DNA of 64,000 bases from Notolepis coatsorum (Eukaryota > Chordata > Actinopteri > Aulopiformes > Paralepididae), in NCBI GenBank assembly GCA_963971535.1, contig OZ020589.1:72503520-72567519 (forward strand), written 5' to 3'. Below are positions 43,534 through 54,547 of the stretch, piece after piece. The position numbers and the translations under genes are program-made. Below the pieces are notes generated by a model. The model had not been told where the DNA came from and did not search any database. It saw only the letters and a program-made list of their open reading frames with translations. Position 1 is the first letter of the stretch; the number at the start of each line of letters is the position of its first letter.

Positions 43534-45124
43534 TAGGGATGCCCCGATCACAGTTTTTGCCACCGATACCGATCACAGATAGTCTTGAGCCATATCGACC
43601 GATACCGATCCGATACTAATAGTTTTTGATTAATTTTTTTTTTTTTATTATTTTATATACATTTTTTTTATATATATATATAAAATATATATATTATATA
43701 ATTAGACTTGTACTTGTATTATCTGCGAGACATCGCCACCACGCAACAAGTCAAAATGCTCGCTATCTGCAAACAGCTCCACTGTCTGTGTGTACTCGAG
43801 TAGCCTCCAGCTACGGCCAGGATTCTCCGGCGCTGCAGCTGGACCCTAGTATTGGTATAAATCACATTCAACAAGCCCTCAGCTCGAATACGCATTGAAT
43901 CAATGTTATAATACATTGATATCAGGAGCTACTGCTCTAGATACTGCTAGCCGGCTAGATAACGTTAAGACAACGCCTCAGTGAACTATTTAGTTTAGAG
44001 CTAACGTGAGCTAGGGCTGGGCGATATAACGATAACGATAAATATCGCGATATATTTCAATAATCGATATCGAAATTTAAAAAAAAATCTGCAACAGGGC
44101 AGTTTTAAAACCAGAGACAGTGGACAGACTTGTCTTTCTTGCCTGCAACTTAAAGTAATGGCTTTGCTTGTCCAAATGACAATACTGACCAAATTAAGAT
44201 TTCTTTTTCTCTTGTCCATTTATTTTGTTTGCTTTCTAATTTAAAATACATTTTGAAACCGTCTGTACACAGTAGGCTATGTGTGCTAGCAGAACTAGAC
44301 TCCAGTCACGAGTCACAGTGCACATGTGCGGTGGTTTGTCCACCAAAAAAGCGCCAAAAGATCGAAAATAAACTAGCAGAGCCAGAACTGTTCAACTCCT
44401 CTGGAGCCACAGCCAGCAGAGAAGCCGGTTTACTTTAGCTTTTAAACCAGCTACAGCCTGAGAACTGGAGTGTGAGGGGATATAACACTAAAGATGGCGG
44501 CATTGACAAAGAATTGCTGCAAAATAAACATACATCTGTTATAAAAAAAATAAAAATAAAAATATTTATACTTATAACAATTCGATAATTATCGATATCG
44601 AGAAATAAAATAAAATTATCATATCGTTATCGCGATATGATTTTTTTCCATATCGCCCAGCCCTAACGTGAGCTACCGAGTCAACGGAGGTAACTTATCA
44701 TGCACTCGACTATTGCTGGAGCATTTGTTGATATCAGCAGCTATCAGTAGCTAGCCAGCTAGATAACGTTAGACAATGCCTCATGTAGTCACTGGGTCAT
44801 TTAGTTTAAACAGTAACGTTAGCTCGGTAGGTACTGGTAGCCAATGTTAGCTCACGTCGCATCATGCACCAGACTATAGCAGACTGCGAGGCTCTTGTTT
44901 ACATGAGTGCGGGAGGGGCTGGGGAGGAGGAGGCGCCGTACGCTGCTTAGCTCTGTGTGTCTGAGAGAGAAGTCAGCAGTGACTGTGAGATCTCAACTAA
45001 GAATTGGATCATGTTTTTCGATCGGTTTTGACGATCGGCGAAAATAAAGCATTATCACCGATCACATATTTATACTGATTATCGGCCGATAACGATCGGT
45101 GGCCGATCGATCGGGGCATCCCTA
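43534..45124. mobile_element. hAT (TAGGGATGCCCCGATC family) with a nested hAT
   Basis: A perfect duplication TCTTCAAC is at 43526-43533 and 45125-45132. It is the same family as 39920-41069. The hAT 44012-44665 is inserted at an ACGTGAGC site. Confidence 0.95.
44012..44665. mobile_element. hAT (TAGGGCTGGGCGATATAACG subfamily)
   Basis: A perfect duplication ACGTGAGC is at 44004-44011 and 44666-44673. The ends are those of the TAGGGCTGGGCGATA group but the interior differs from 41196 and 42053 and has no tandem unit. It is the youngest layer at this site. Confidence 0.95.
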
Positions 45125-45132
45125 TCTTCAAC

Positions 45133-45665
45133 ACAAGGTCAGCATAGCTCTTTGGTGAAAGCATACCAACTGCTTCTAGGCAGGTATTAACAGATTCAGG
45201 AACAGAGTAAAAAGAGTTCCTTTGCAACTGACATTTATAAGAAGGCAGGGATATCAGGCTCGCTTGTGTGGTGAAAACCAGCACTGTCGAACAGTGCTTT
45301 CAACATATGCCTTCCATGTAGCTGGCATCTATTGGCTCTCCCTGTTCTGCCTCTCATGGTTCTTCTGTAACGTTAGGTGGTAGAAGCGTGTTTGATGTGG
45401 GAACCGGTCTTCGGCATACTTTTACAGTTTTCTGCTCAGAGTGTCAGATTTCTTCTACCCAAAAAACCATGACCAAATGACAAATCCCCCACTTTAGGTA
45501 AACATTTTGTCTCGTTTGGGCCGAGTCCTGTTCAGTGTTGCGGGAGTTACCTTTTGTGTCACACTCCTCCATGTTTATTTGTTATTTGAGCCTGTGTGTA
45601 GAGAGCGTAAAGCAGTAAAATACTGCTGTGAAGCAGCTCTGCTGCTTTTTTGCAACAGTGACAAT
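45133..45665. other. Unassigned sequence
   Basis: It continues the sequence interrupted by the hAT at 43534. No gene is recognised. Confidence 0.35.
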
Positions 45666-45934
45666 TAGGGATGGGTACCGAATTCGGTACTTTTAAGGGC
45701 ACGTCGGTACTACCATGTATCGATTCACGTGAGATCCAACGGTGCCAATTTTCGGTAATGCAAAAAAAGAAAGAAAGTCCGATGACGCCACGTTTTGTTT
45801 TTCCCGCAAAACTAAACCGCACGTTAATGTGCACAATACATGTTTTCAAACTCTCTTTGGGTGTTTGCAATTCATGGGGAGTATATGTCTCTGATATCTT
45901 GGTACAGTGGGCAGGTTGTTAGAAAGTGTAGCTC
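45666..45934 (+). mobile_element. hAT-like left end (TAGGGATGGGTACCG), truncated
   Basis: TAGGGATGGGTACCGAATTCGG begins at 45666 and matches 29474. No matching right terminus is found before the LINE begins near 45935, so the copy is truncated. Confidence 0.55.
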
Positions 45935-46048
45935 AGTTTCCACCTCTGCTCGGACATGGCCACGCCCGCTTGCCTGAACGATTACCGCCCTGTAGCTCTC
46001 ATCTCCATAGACATGAAGTGCTTTGAGAAGCTTGTGAAGGGCTACATC
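45935..46048 (+). pseudogene. L2-like LINE fragment, 5' part of a split copy
   Basis: [20 protein letters not shown] is encoded here (45978-46040) and matches the start of the minus-strand copy at 39885. The reading stops at the CAGTG end of the 5.8 kb insertion and continues at 51825. Confidence 0.85.
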
Positions 46049-46342
46049 CAGTGTTTCCCCTAGGATTTTTTTCAGGGGGGGGTGGTAGGCCGCCCAAAAC
46101 GACTAGTGTTGTCGCGGGGCGAGCGTGTCACGGATACGTGGTGTCAACAGTGTCCTCATAGGCGCGCGCAGTAAGGCGGTTGTTAGTATCGGTGCATTTC
46201 TCTACACTAAGCTTGAAATGAAACGATTGCACATAAATTAGGTAAATAAATATTAACAATATTAATTTACAACACATACATTAACTTATTTACAATTTTA
46301 CATACAGTAGTGACAACACATGAACTATTTACAATACAGGGA

Positions 46343-46908
46343 CAGTGTTTCCCACAGGATTTTGTGAGACTGTGGTGGGTGAATCTCGGACCCTCTAGGG
46401 GGGTCTGGGCATGCTCCCCCGGAATTGTTTTTTTTTGTATATTTTAAAGTTAAATGCATCAATCTGGTGCACTTTGAGAGCAAAATAAAGAGGCCAGATC
46501 TATGATGAACTTTGTGCTCAAAACACAAAATCAACTAGATTGCAGTGCTTCCCAATCCTCTCCTCGGAGCACCCCAGCCATTCCATGTATTTGTTCAATT
46601 CCACCACCAGAACACCTGATTCAACTTAACAAGCCCTTTATTAGTTGAATCAGGTGTGCTGGTGGTGGAATTTAACAAATACATGGAACAGCTGGGGTGC
46701 CTCGAGGAGAGGTTTGAGAACCACTGGACAAGAGCATACATTTGAGCCATCAAAGGAATGAAGCAAAAGTGGTTACCTGTGTTAAACTGGTTTATTTTTT
46801 AGAAAATAAAAAAATATACTGGATTATTACGAATACTACCACTGCCAATACTACTGATACATCCCTATTGGCAATGTATTCAGTCTAGGTAATTAATGGG
46901 AAACACTG
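46343..46908. mobile_element. hAT5-like element (CAGTGTTTCCCACAGG...GGGAAACACTG)
   Basis: It is flanked by AGGGA at 46338-46342 and 46909-46913, again 5 bp. Its ends are close relatives of the enclosing element. A fold-back MITE (46543-46726) lies inside. No coding region is seen. Confidence 0.8.
46543..46726. mobile_element. Fold-back MITE (CAGTGCTTCCCAATC...GAGAACCACTG)
   Basis: The two halves are complementary over most of 85 bp per arm (CCATGTATTTG..CAAATACATGG type pairing, with CACCAGAACACCTGATTCAA against TTGAATCAGGTGTGCTGGTG). Termini are hAT-like, but the flanks CTAGATTG and GACAAGAG do not match. Confidence 0.75.
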
Positions 46909-47080
46909 AGGGAGGCACATACAACACTCATAACTATTTACAACCAGTGTCAGAGCGAGCGCACTCAAGTTGTTAGGAAATTCTGAGTGCACACTGGACG
47001 CTCTGACCAAAGAGTCAGTTTATCAGAGCAGAGCAGATTTTCAGAGTGAATTTATTAACTCACCTTAACTAGGGCCCTAT

Positions 47081-47587
47081 GAAATCCGTTTTTATCTTTT
47101 CCCGTTTTAGAATTTCGCTGATTTAATATTTTTTCCTTTGGATTTAACAAAAAAAAACAATACAAAATTATGTTTTCAACTAACTTTAATAATAGTAGTA
47201 CATCTGCAAACAGTGCCAGTGTAGTTCAATGTTCAGTGCCAGTTAGGTTATGAGGTTTCTTTTTTCAATTAAGTTCAGTTCAATGCAGTTCAACTGCCAG
47301 TGCAGTGCAATAACTAAATAATAATTAAATAGTTAAATAATACAAAATAATCATTTGTTTAAAAGAAATCAAGAAAGAAACTGTAAAATGTAATTTATTT
47401 CAAAGAGATGTCCTTTAAAGGTTCATGCTTCTCCCCATATCTGGCTGACATCACCATTGATACATGATGGATAGCCGGCCTTTGTGTTTTCCTCAGTGAG
47501 GGATTGTCTTTTGTCGGTCAGCAGCGTTTTGTACTTGCTGAAGCTTCTCTCTGTATAATAATTTTGTAAGTTTAAATATCAACATTA
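47081..47587 (+). mobile_element. hAT-like left end (TAGGGCCCTATGAAATCCG), partial
   Basis: The end TAGGGCCCTATGAAATCCG starts near 47081 and the interior has short AGTGCAG/CAGTTCA repeats (47200-47320). The complementary right end is not present, so the boundary at 47587 is arbitrary (next insertion). Confidence 0.4.
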
Positions 47588-48091
47588 TCTGGCCATCAAG
47601 GCGGTCGGATGGCGTAGCGGAGATTGCGCTCGTCACCAATGCAAGAGGCTGCGGTCTCGACTCTCGGAGTCAGCATTGCCTCCGTCTTGGGCCGATCGTC
47701 ATACTAACTCGTTTGGCTGAGTTAGCGGGAGGGAAGTCGAGGGTGGTAATCTGGCGTTGTGGACAGCGACGCCTACAGGTCAGGTCTGGGCGCCTGCTCA
47801 GCGAAAGGCAGGAAATGGTGAAGGCAGCGTGACCTCCCACGCGTTACGCTTCAACAATGAGAGTCCTCGCTGCCAGGTGAGAAGAGAGCCACTGGCTGTC
47901 TCCACATGTGTCGGAGGAAGCATGTGGTAGACTTCAGGGTTCCCTTGTACCGACCAGTAGGAGGAACATGCACACAACAACCAGGTAGGAGTCAGAGGGG
48001 GGGAATTGGCATAACGACAGAATTGGGATGGGGAGAAAAATAGAAAATCAGGCGGAGAAAAAGAGGATAAAAGAAATTTTTTCTGGCCATC
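47588..48091 (+). mobile_element. tRNA-derived SINE with 10-bp target duplication
   Basis: TCTGGCCATC occurs at 47588-47597 and 48082-48091. The SINE (47598-48081) is the same family as 17103-17557: head GGATGGCGTAGCGGAGATTG, body TAACTCGTTTGGCTGAGTTA, A/G-rich 3' end. Confidence 0.92.
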
Positions 48092-48245
48092 CTCAGTAAG
48101 TCCTTTTTTACCAGTATTAGATTATGGTGATGTTTTATACATGAATGCCTGTTCCACCTCACTACACATGTTGGACACTGCTTACCATGGTGTACTAAGA
48201 TTTATTTCTGGATATAGATCACTTACCCATCATTGCACTCTGTAT

Positions 48246-48300
48246 CAGAGGCGGATTTAGGATTATAGGAGATCCGGAGCTTAGCCCAGATAGGTGCCCG

Positions 48301-48333
<33 letters not shown>

Positions 48334-49093
48334 AACCTGTACGTGCAATTTCCTGCAATATAGAGCCTTCAATCTTGACCAATAAAGCTGCTCTTTTCAC
48401 TATAAAACTCAGTTAACTCAGTAGTTATGGTTAGATTTATATATTGGGGGGGGATATATCATATTTTTCATATGATCAAAAAGTGGTGGAGCAAGAGCAT
48501 ACCTTTGCTCCCCCAAGTTCAATAGTGGGAGAGCAGAGATGCTCCGAATGCTCTTATGGCCAGGCGTCTATGATTCACTGATACAAAGTAAAATAGTGCA
48601 GTGCAATAAAATAGTTAGTAAAATAGAATAAAATAATGCAATAGTGCATTGCAATAAAATAGTTATCATCGTATTTCTTCGGGAGGCCGGTAAGGAGTGC
48701 ATTACAGTAGTCGAGTTGGCTTGAAATAAAGGCATGGATCTGGTTTTCAGCGTCCTTTTGATTTATAAATGGCCGTACTTTAGCTATGTTTCTAAGGTGG
48801 AAGAATTAAGTTTTTGTCAACTTGTTGATTGTGATTTAAAGCTTAGGTCTGAGTCTACCATGACACCAAGACTTAACTCACTCAAATACAGTTAGCAGCT
48901 GGATAGACCACAGATGGAAATTAGCTTCTGCTAAATCTGGTGCAAACATATTTTCATGTAACAATGATGAATTGTCAAAAAAAAAGAAAAGAAAAAAATT
49001 ATTTTCTTTTTCTTTTTTTTTAAATAGATTCGGGGCTTTTCAGAAAACATTCGGGGCTTGAGCCCAAGTAGCCACCCCCTAGCTCCGCCCCTG
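48246..49093. mobile_element. hAT (CAGAGGCGGATTTAGG...CTCCGCCCCTG)
   Basis: A perfect duplication CTCTGTAT is at 48238-48245 and 49094-49101. Removing it restores the LINE frame. It includes a T-run (48300-48328) and repeated GCAATAAAATAG units (48600-48665). Confidence 0.95.
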
Positions 49094-49122
49094 CTCTGTA
49101 TGCTAAAGTTAACTGGCCGTCC

Positions 49123-49428
49123 TTGACTGCCCGTAGACTGCTTCATTGGTACACCTTCATTTATAAAGCAATTATTGGTCAGCTCCCTTTTTACCTCGGT
49201 TCATACCTCACCTCACCATCACATCAAACCCATTTTACAGCTTACGATCCCAGGACTATTTATATGCCTCAGTACCCAGAACCCGCACAGAGTTTGGGAA
49301 AAGGGCCTTCATGTTCTCTGCTCCCTCTGCCTGGAATGGACTTCAAAAAAACTTTTAAACTGCAGGCCCTCACTACCATATCTGATTTTAAAGTTCAAAT
49401 TAAGGGCATTTTAAAGAATGAGATGTGA
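49123..49428 (+). pseudogene. LINE ORF2 C-terminal fragment
   Basis: The frame contains RLLHWYTFIYKAIIGQLPFY, then GKGPSCSLLPLPGMDFKKTF and SDFKVQIKGILKNEM, which match the C-terminal pattern of fish LINE ORF2 proteins (HWYTFIYKAI, then W/F-N-x-L-Q-K-T-L-like, then FK helix). A related start is upstream at 48110-48245. Non-functional because the polymerase domain is missing. Confidence 0.75.
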
Positions 49429-49745
49429 GAATGTCGCTGCTTCACTGCATAATGTGCTGTTATATTTTATATTTAACCTGACCTTCTCTCCCCAGCAACC
49501 TCCTGCAAAGCCTCACCTTCCATCCTCTTTCTACCTTTTTACCCTACCCTCCAATCTCCCCCAATCCCATTCAATCTAATTTGCTGCAGCTCAAATGTAT
49601 CCCCCTGCCCCACTTTGCCTTTTATGTCTCTGTCTGTGTTTTGTGTATTTTGTATGTTTGTTTTTGTTTTTGCTGCCATTTTGGCCAGGTCTTGCTCGAA
49701 AAAGAGATCTTTGATCTCAAGTGACTACCTGGTAAAATAAAGGGA

Positions 49746-49948
49746 AAAAAAAAGAAAAAGAAAACTATCAACAATGCTTAGAAAGTGTTCAATTTTCGTT
49801 CTTAAGCACAGAATTTAAAATGTCTCTACGCACAGAAAAATCGGGATTTATCAACTGTGCGTGCACAGGTCCTACGCACACTCCGTGTTGATAAATACCA
49901 TTTGTTCTTACAGTCTATGCTCGTGCACGATTATCCATATATGGTCAT
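49746..49948. other. Short unassigned segment within the 5.8 kb element
   Basis: Contains TACGCACAGAAAAATC and GTGCGTGCACAGGTCCTACG; no family recognised. Confidence 0.3.
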
Positions 49949-49956
49949 GAAACACC

Positions 49957-50903
49957 TAGGGATGCACGATAATTATCGGGCCGATCAGCAATTATGACGT
50001 CATCCCGATAAACCCGATAACGTTATTGATAATAATAATAATAATAATAATAATAATATATAATACATTTTTTGGTTAAAAGAAATCTGGTGTGGGTGGA
50101 TTTGGATGAAGGGCGCTTGTTTTTATTATAGCCTCCTCCCGTTTTGCCAGTACTGTGGTACGACTGACAGCGTGTGGTTTAGGAACAGGGAGTTTTTCAC
50201 AAATCCAGCGCTCCCTTTCTTGGCTGTGACGTAGTCACGTTACATTCGGAGGCAGACAGTCGATCTGCCAATTACGTCCCACCGCTTGCACCCACCTCTT
50301 CTTCTTACCACCAATCAGAAGCTCTCGTTCGTTTATTTACCTCCGGATTGTCGGCCATTATTCTACTCGGAGCTCAGGCTAATAACGTTAGCTCCCCGCC
50401 AGCCACATTGACAAGTACCAGCGCTTATAGATTACTGGCAAATGTCTTGTTGCACTTGTGGCAACGAGCGTTGTCAGCATCGACTTTAGTAAAATAGACC
50501 CAGACTTTTGAATGTTTCGTTCTGGCCGCCATGATGAGAGCAGAGCTGTCTGTACTCGGCAGCACCCGTGTGTGTGTGTGTGCGTGAGTGAGTGTGTGTG
50601 TGAGCACAGCCCGCTCCTCGCGCAGGCAGAGACACAGAGGCAGGAGAGATATAGAAAACGGCCAACAAGATTAGTTTGCGACGTTTAAATTCCTCAAAAA
50701 AAACTCCATAATTTCTCTAGTACCGATAGCAGTACCGATGACGTCGGAGCTTATAAATACGTAAAAAAAAAAAGATTTGATCAAAAAATATATATATATA
50801 TACATTTAAAAAAAAGATTATAATACAATAAATATCGGTTATCGGCTTGAGGAGCATAAAGTTATCGGTATCGGTGTCAAAAAATCAATATCGTGCATCC
50901 CTA
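49957..50903. mobile_element. hAT (TAGGGATGCACGATAAT...ATCGTGCATCCCTA) with a BED-finger fragment
   Basis: A perfect duplication GAAACACC is at 49949-49956 and 50904-50911. CGATAA/TTATCG words cluster at both ends. It has an AAT microsatellite at 50030-50056. The core 50225-50410 is related to 33020-33230 and 54040-54200, inside other terminal families. Confidence 0.93.
50425..50532 (-). pseudogene. BED-type zinc finger fragment
   Basis: The minus frame reads MAARTKHSKVWVYFTKVDAD then NARCHKCNKTFAS. The SKVWxYFxKV segment followed by CxxC is the first half of a BED finger, found at the N-terminus of hAT transposases and of ZBED host proteins. The zinc-binding His pair is absent: the sequence stops matching at TTTGCCA-GTAATC, which could be a splice donor. 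Either a captured ZBED-type first exon or a transposase relic. Confidence 0.6.
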
Positions 50904-51339
50904 GAAACACCCCCATGGGATGTGAAATAATAGTCTTACCCGAGCGAACTCTGAGAAACTCTGAGAAACTCTGAGAGCGAGATTGATCACCGAGGTCTAA
51001 CCAACTAATTCAACGTATACAGCATTTCCCGTTGTGAACAATCTTATTTGGAAACATGACAGAATAATAGTATTTAGCGTTTTATTTTAAACAATATTTA
51101 ATCGTATGATTATAGATATTTTTTGAGAATAAATAAATCCAATGAAGTTGTCAAGTTCACAGACAACTCCGCTGAGGAGGAGGGAGCGTGCAGACTATCT
51201 TCGGTGCGCCGGGAGCCAAGGATGTTGACTGACCCAGTCCTGCTACAGAACCAGCACATTGACAAAATAAATGAAAAGCTGACCCGACATTAAGCACTGT
51301 AATGACAGAAATTAAATCAATTTCAGCAGGCCAACTCTG

Positions 51340-51705
51340 CGCTCTACAATGCCTATTGTGCGCTCGTGAGCCCGTGGTTTTGGTCAGAGTCATTATGGCT
51401 TCAGTGGATAACCCTGATCTGCATTTAAGTGATGTTTTAATTATAGATACCCCAGTAATAACATACAATTGAATTAAATACAATTAGGCCTGAATGAGTC
51501 GTGTTCCTCCCAGCCACCGGCAACGACATTATCAGCCAAAATGCGCATCGCAGATTATCTGTACATTGACCGAGTGGAATCCCGTTCACATTACTGGATT
51601 TGTTTATTGATGGAGCTTTGAAAGCTACATGGGTACAGTCTATTGCTCCGATGATGTTGGGTAACCTGGCGTAAAATCCTCTCTTGGCCTCCTGTTATTG
51701 ATATA
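51340..51705 (-). pseudogene. HARBI1-like PIF/Harbinger transposase relic
   Basis: The minus strand encodes KRGFYARLPNIIGAIDCTHV then AFKAPS (about 51690-51610), the segment with the first catalytic Asp of the DDE nuclease of PIF/Harbinger transposases. About 200 bp on, another frame reads AHERTIGIVERRVGLLKL (about 51395-51345), the motif before the helix-rich C-terminus. The middle segment with the second Asp is missing or unreadable. It is a frameshifted remnant and may mark an old Harbinger insertion within the 5.8 kb element. Confidence 0.75.
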
Positions 51706-51824
51706 TGGGTATTGTATGTAGTTGGGGGGGGTTGGGGAAATTACGACTGCGTTTTGAGTCTCAAATTGTGGTACAAACAAAGCAAAAGTGCCACCCCGCC
51801 AAGGCAATGGTAGGGGAAACACTG

Positions 51825-52243
51825 ACATCTGTTCCTCCCTCCCCATCAACCTGGACCCCCTGCAATTTGCATATCGCCCCAACAGGTCCACGGAGGACCC
51901 CATAGCCCATGTGCTGCAAACAGCAGCGTCACACCTGGACAAGAGACAGGGAAACTATGTGAGAATGCTATTCATCGACTACAGCTCAGCATTCAATACC
52001 ATAGTCCCCTCCAAACTCATAGCCAAGCTCAGGGACCTGGGCTTGAACTATGACCTCTGCCAGTGGGTCTTGGACTTCCTGACGGGTAGACCCCAGGTGG
52101 TGAGAGCAGGCAACTGCACCTCCTCATCCATCACCCTCAACATAGGGTGTGTTCTGAGTCCCCTCCTCTACTCGCTGTACACACACACGACTGTGTGGCA
52201 CAGCGGAACAACAACACAATCATCAAATTTGCTGACGACACAG
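51825..52243 (+). pseudogene. L2-like LINE reverse transcriptase, 3' part of the split copy
   Basis: [34 protein letters not shown] and [14 protein letters not shown] are read here, nearly identical to the minus-strand copy at 39148-39885. A deletion removes the GAPQ before GCVLSP and shifts later codons. Coding ends at the FADD catalytic motif (TTTGCTGACGACACAG), where another hAT end begins. Confidence 0.9.
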
Positions 52244-53410
52244 TAGGGTTGCACGGTATACCGGTATTAGTATAGTACCGCGGTACTAGAGTGTTCAAAA
52301 TGATACTATACTGCAGGGGTCAGCAACCTTTTTGACATGGAGTGCCTGTTTGAAATATAGTTGTAACTAGTGTGCCTCAACAATATTCCATGCATCGTAA
52401 TTTTTTTCTTCTCATAATCAGGTCTGTTTAATGATAATTTTTACATTATTACATCATTATTGTTATTATTAACAATATTATTATGATGGTTGTATCAACC
52501 CTAAATCTGAGTTGGGGGGGGGGGGATGCAATGCAGACAAACAGCTGCATTCAGTGCGACCATTTCACTCACATTTGCCCATTCATTTTTGGACACATCA
52601 CACACCATCGGTGTGTGTACTGTACGTGTGCTGTCATAGCTCCACCTACAGGCCTAATGGAGAACAACAGGAGAACACCAGGATGTGAATGGAGGGTGAA
52701 TGTGAGGTATATCGTGTAAATAAGTTTTGATTGATCGCAAGACTACACTGTAAAGAAATTTATAATAATAAGTTACCAGAACTTAAAAATATTGAGTTCA
52801 GTTACTGTGCATGAAGGTTTTCAGTTTTCAATCCATAATAAGTTAACAGAAAAATAAGTACACAACCACATTATTTCAACCTAATAAAACTATGTTTATT
52901 GTCATTGTTTTAAGAACACAAGTTGACTTGGTAATACTCAAAATGGCTTTTAACATGTGCAATGTTCAATGAAATAGATAAATAAATAATAAAATGTGTT
53001 TATTAATCCCACTGGTCACAATGGTGACCGTAATAATGTTTTTGTTATAAGGCTCTGCAAATGTTACTGAATGATATAGCAATGTATTTCCAGCTAAATT
53101 GAAATAATAAACAAATAAAGGGTCTCAATTAAATATGTGGTAGTAAAAAGAACCTGTGGGAGGATTTCAACAAGATAAATGCGACAACAGTGCAAAATAT
53201 TTCACTATAATATTAAAAAAAAATATATATATATTTTTTTTTATTTTTTTTTTTATGCTGCCCCCTGTGCCTATGAAAATGCCCCCGCGTGCCTATGCAG
53301 GCACGCGTGCCTAGGGTTGCCTACCCCTGCTATACTGCGTTTGGGAAAAAAACTACTTTTTTAAAAATTTATTTATTCATTTATGCATGCGAATGCCTTC
53401 CTATTGGAGC
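52244..53410 (+). mobile_element. hAT-like left end (TAGGGTTGCACGGTATACC), partial, with nested hAT
   Basis: TAGGGTTGCACGG starts at 52244 immediately after the LINE, followed by GGTAT/ATACC and CCGCGG words. It is interrupted at 52314-53329. The right terminus was not found in the window. Confidence 0.55.
52314..53329. mobile_element. hAT (CAGGGGTCAGCAACC...GGTTGCCTACCCCTG)
   Basis: A perfect duplication CTATACTG is at 52306-52313 and 53330-53337. The terminal repeat is CAGGGGTMRGCAACC. It is 1,016 bp and AT-rich inside, with no transposase. Confidence 0.95.
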
Positions 53411-53589
53411 TAGAGCTGCCGCGGTATCGGTATTACCGCGGTATCGCTGTTACATCACGCCCACCGCAGAGTTAGGCTGAATACCGCATCACTGCTGTTT
53501 TTTTATAATAATAATAAAGTACCCTGCTCTCGTTGGGCTTGCGGCTCTGCAGATATACCCTACTCCTCTGTCGAGGTTCCAAGCGACCC
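53411..53589 (+). mobile_element. hAT-like left end (TAGAGCTGCCGCGG), copy 1
   Basis: The end TAGAGCTGCCGCGGTATCGG and TACCGCGG words match copy 2 at 54930. No right end is seen for this copy. Confidence 0.5.
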
Positions 53590-53972
53590 TAGGCCTAACA
53601 AAAATAATAGTTGGTTTCAGGTTGGTTGTCAGTTTGGCCATGGGTAGGTAGGGAATTTATTTTATTTTATTTTTTTATTTTATTCTTTCCCATGGCGACT
53701 ATGGATAGGGAATTTCTTTATTTAATTAAAATGTTCACAACAACATGGATGCATGTACTCTGCCAGCATGTTTAATATCCATAATACTAAATGTTTGACT
53801 AAGATTTCTATGAAACTTTATTCTTAAAAAAAAAAAAAAAAAAAATCGGATTTTCTTTTTTTTTTTCTTTTTTATAATTTTTTTTAAAAACTCATAAAAT
53901 ATATTGGGTCGCACCTAAATCGGCAGGGTCGGTCGGCAACCTGAAACCAACTATTATTTTTGTTAGGCCCTA
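53590..53972. mobile_element. Inverted-repeat element (TAGGCCTAACAAAAATAATAG)
   Basis: The 35-bp terminal inverted repeats, from the TAGGCCTAAC end to the GTTAGGCCCTA end, match except for one missing G on the left. The flanks AGCGACCC and TTGGGTAC do not match. A left-end fragment of the same family is at 1285-1346. The centre is A/T-run rich. Confidence 0.65.
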
Positions 53973-54430
53973 TTGGGTACCAGAAAAGTCACATGAAACA
54001 CTGCAGACCACTGATTGGTCAGAAGAGAGACGTGTCACACGTTGGAGCGTCCTGCAGTGTGTTACCACCAATCGGCAAGCGCGTATTAGGTTTTTACTTC
54101 CTGAATGTCAGCCATTGATCAGAGCTCACAACACGGCTAATACTTTAGCTCCCGCCGGAGACCGGAGTGGATTACCGTCGCTCCTCAGGGGGAACGAGAC
54201 ATAATGATTTTACTGCAACGAATGTTATAATAAAAGCCCTTCGTTCTATACACTTGTCTGATTGAAAACTTTATTAACAGACCGCAGAATGGGTACAACT
54301 CGGCACGCTCTGAGCAAAGAAAGGAACTGAGATATGAATTGAGTAACGCTTGCCTTGCTATGGTCCGGTAAATACGCTGATGTTATTGCCACAAAACGAA
54401 TGCCTTTGTAATCATAAGTAGTAACGTTAT
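53973..54430 (+). other. Shared core, also present inside the TAGGGATGCACC hAT
   Basis: It matches 33080-33286 joined to 34496-34690, that is the same core without the solo LTR (TTACTGCAACGAATGTTATAATAAA, then TTGAAAACTTTATTAACAGA). It contains AGCTCCCGCC and other GC-rich promoter-like words. No coding region is seen. Confidence 0.6.
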
Positions 54431-54547
54431 AATAATAATAATAAGAAGAAAGGGTCGGGGGGGTAACCGTCGGGCGCGCCGCTACCACCCCTGCCCGCGA
54501 CACAGAGTGAACGGCGCACGACCAGAGGGGAGACTTCGAATCCGTGT

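Larger units (their letters stand above)
48092..49745 (+). mobile_element. LINE fragment split by a hAT
   Basis: The frame LPVLDYGDVLYMNACSTS (48110-48165) continues through GYRSLTHHCTLY to the insertion at 48246 and resumes at 49102 with AKVNWPSL. Removing the hAT restores one reading. The 3' end has AAAAAGAGATCTTTGATCTC and CCTGGTAAAATAAAGG, a widespread fish LINE 3' end. Confidence 0.82.
46049..51824. mobile_element. hAT5-like element (CAGTGTTTCCCC...GGGGAAACACTG), 5.8 kb composite
   Basis: The ends CAGTGTTTCCCCTAGG and GTAGGGGAAACACTG are flanked by ACATC (46044-46048 and 51825-51829). Joining the flanks gives GGCTACATCTGTTCCTCC, matching the intact LINE at 39834-39865, so the duplication is exactly 5 bp. 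The element contains a related smaller copy, a fold-back MITE, a SINE, a split LINE, two hATs with 8-bp duplications and a Harbinger transposase relic. Its own transposase is not recognised. Confidence 0.85.

Noticed and set aside
43360-45284. A host exon interrupted by the hAT at 43534
   Set aside because: After removing the element and one duplication, the two minus frames are not in phase and a stop follows quickly.
45935-52243. Functional reverse transcriptase gene
   Set aside because: The copy is 5'-truncated, split by 5.8 kb, has a deletion before GCVLSP and ends at the FADD motif.
52244-54500. Pairing the TAGGGTTGCACGG end at 52244 with CGACACAG at 54490 as target duplication
   Set aside because: The 8-mer matches but no matching terminal repeat precedes it and the LINE sequence does not resume there; coincidence.
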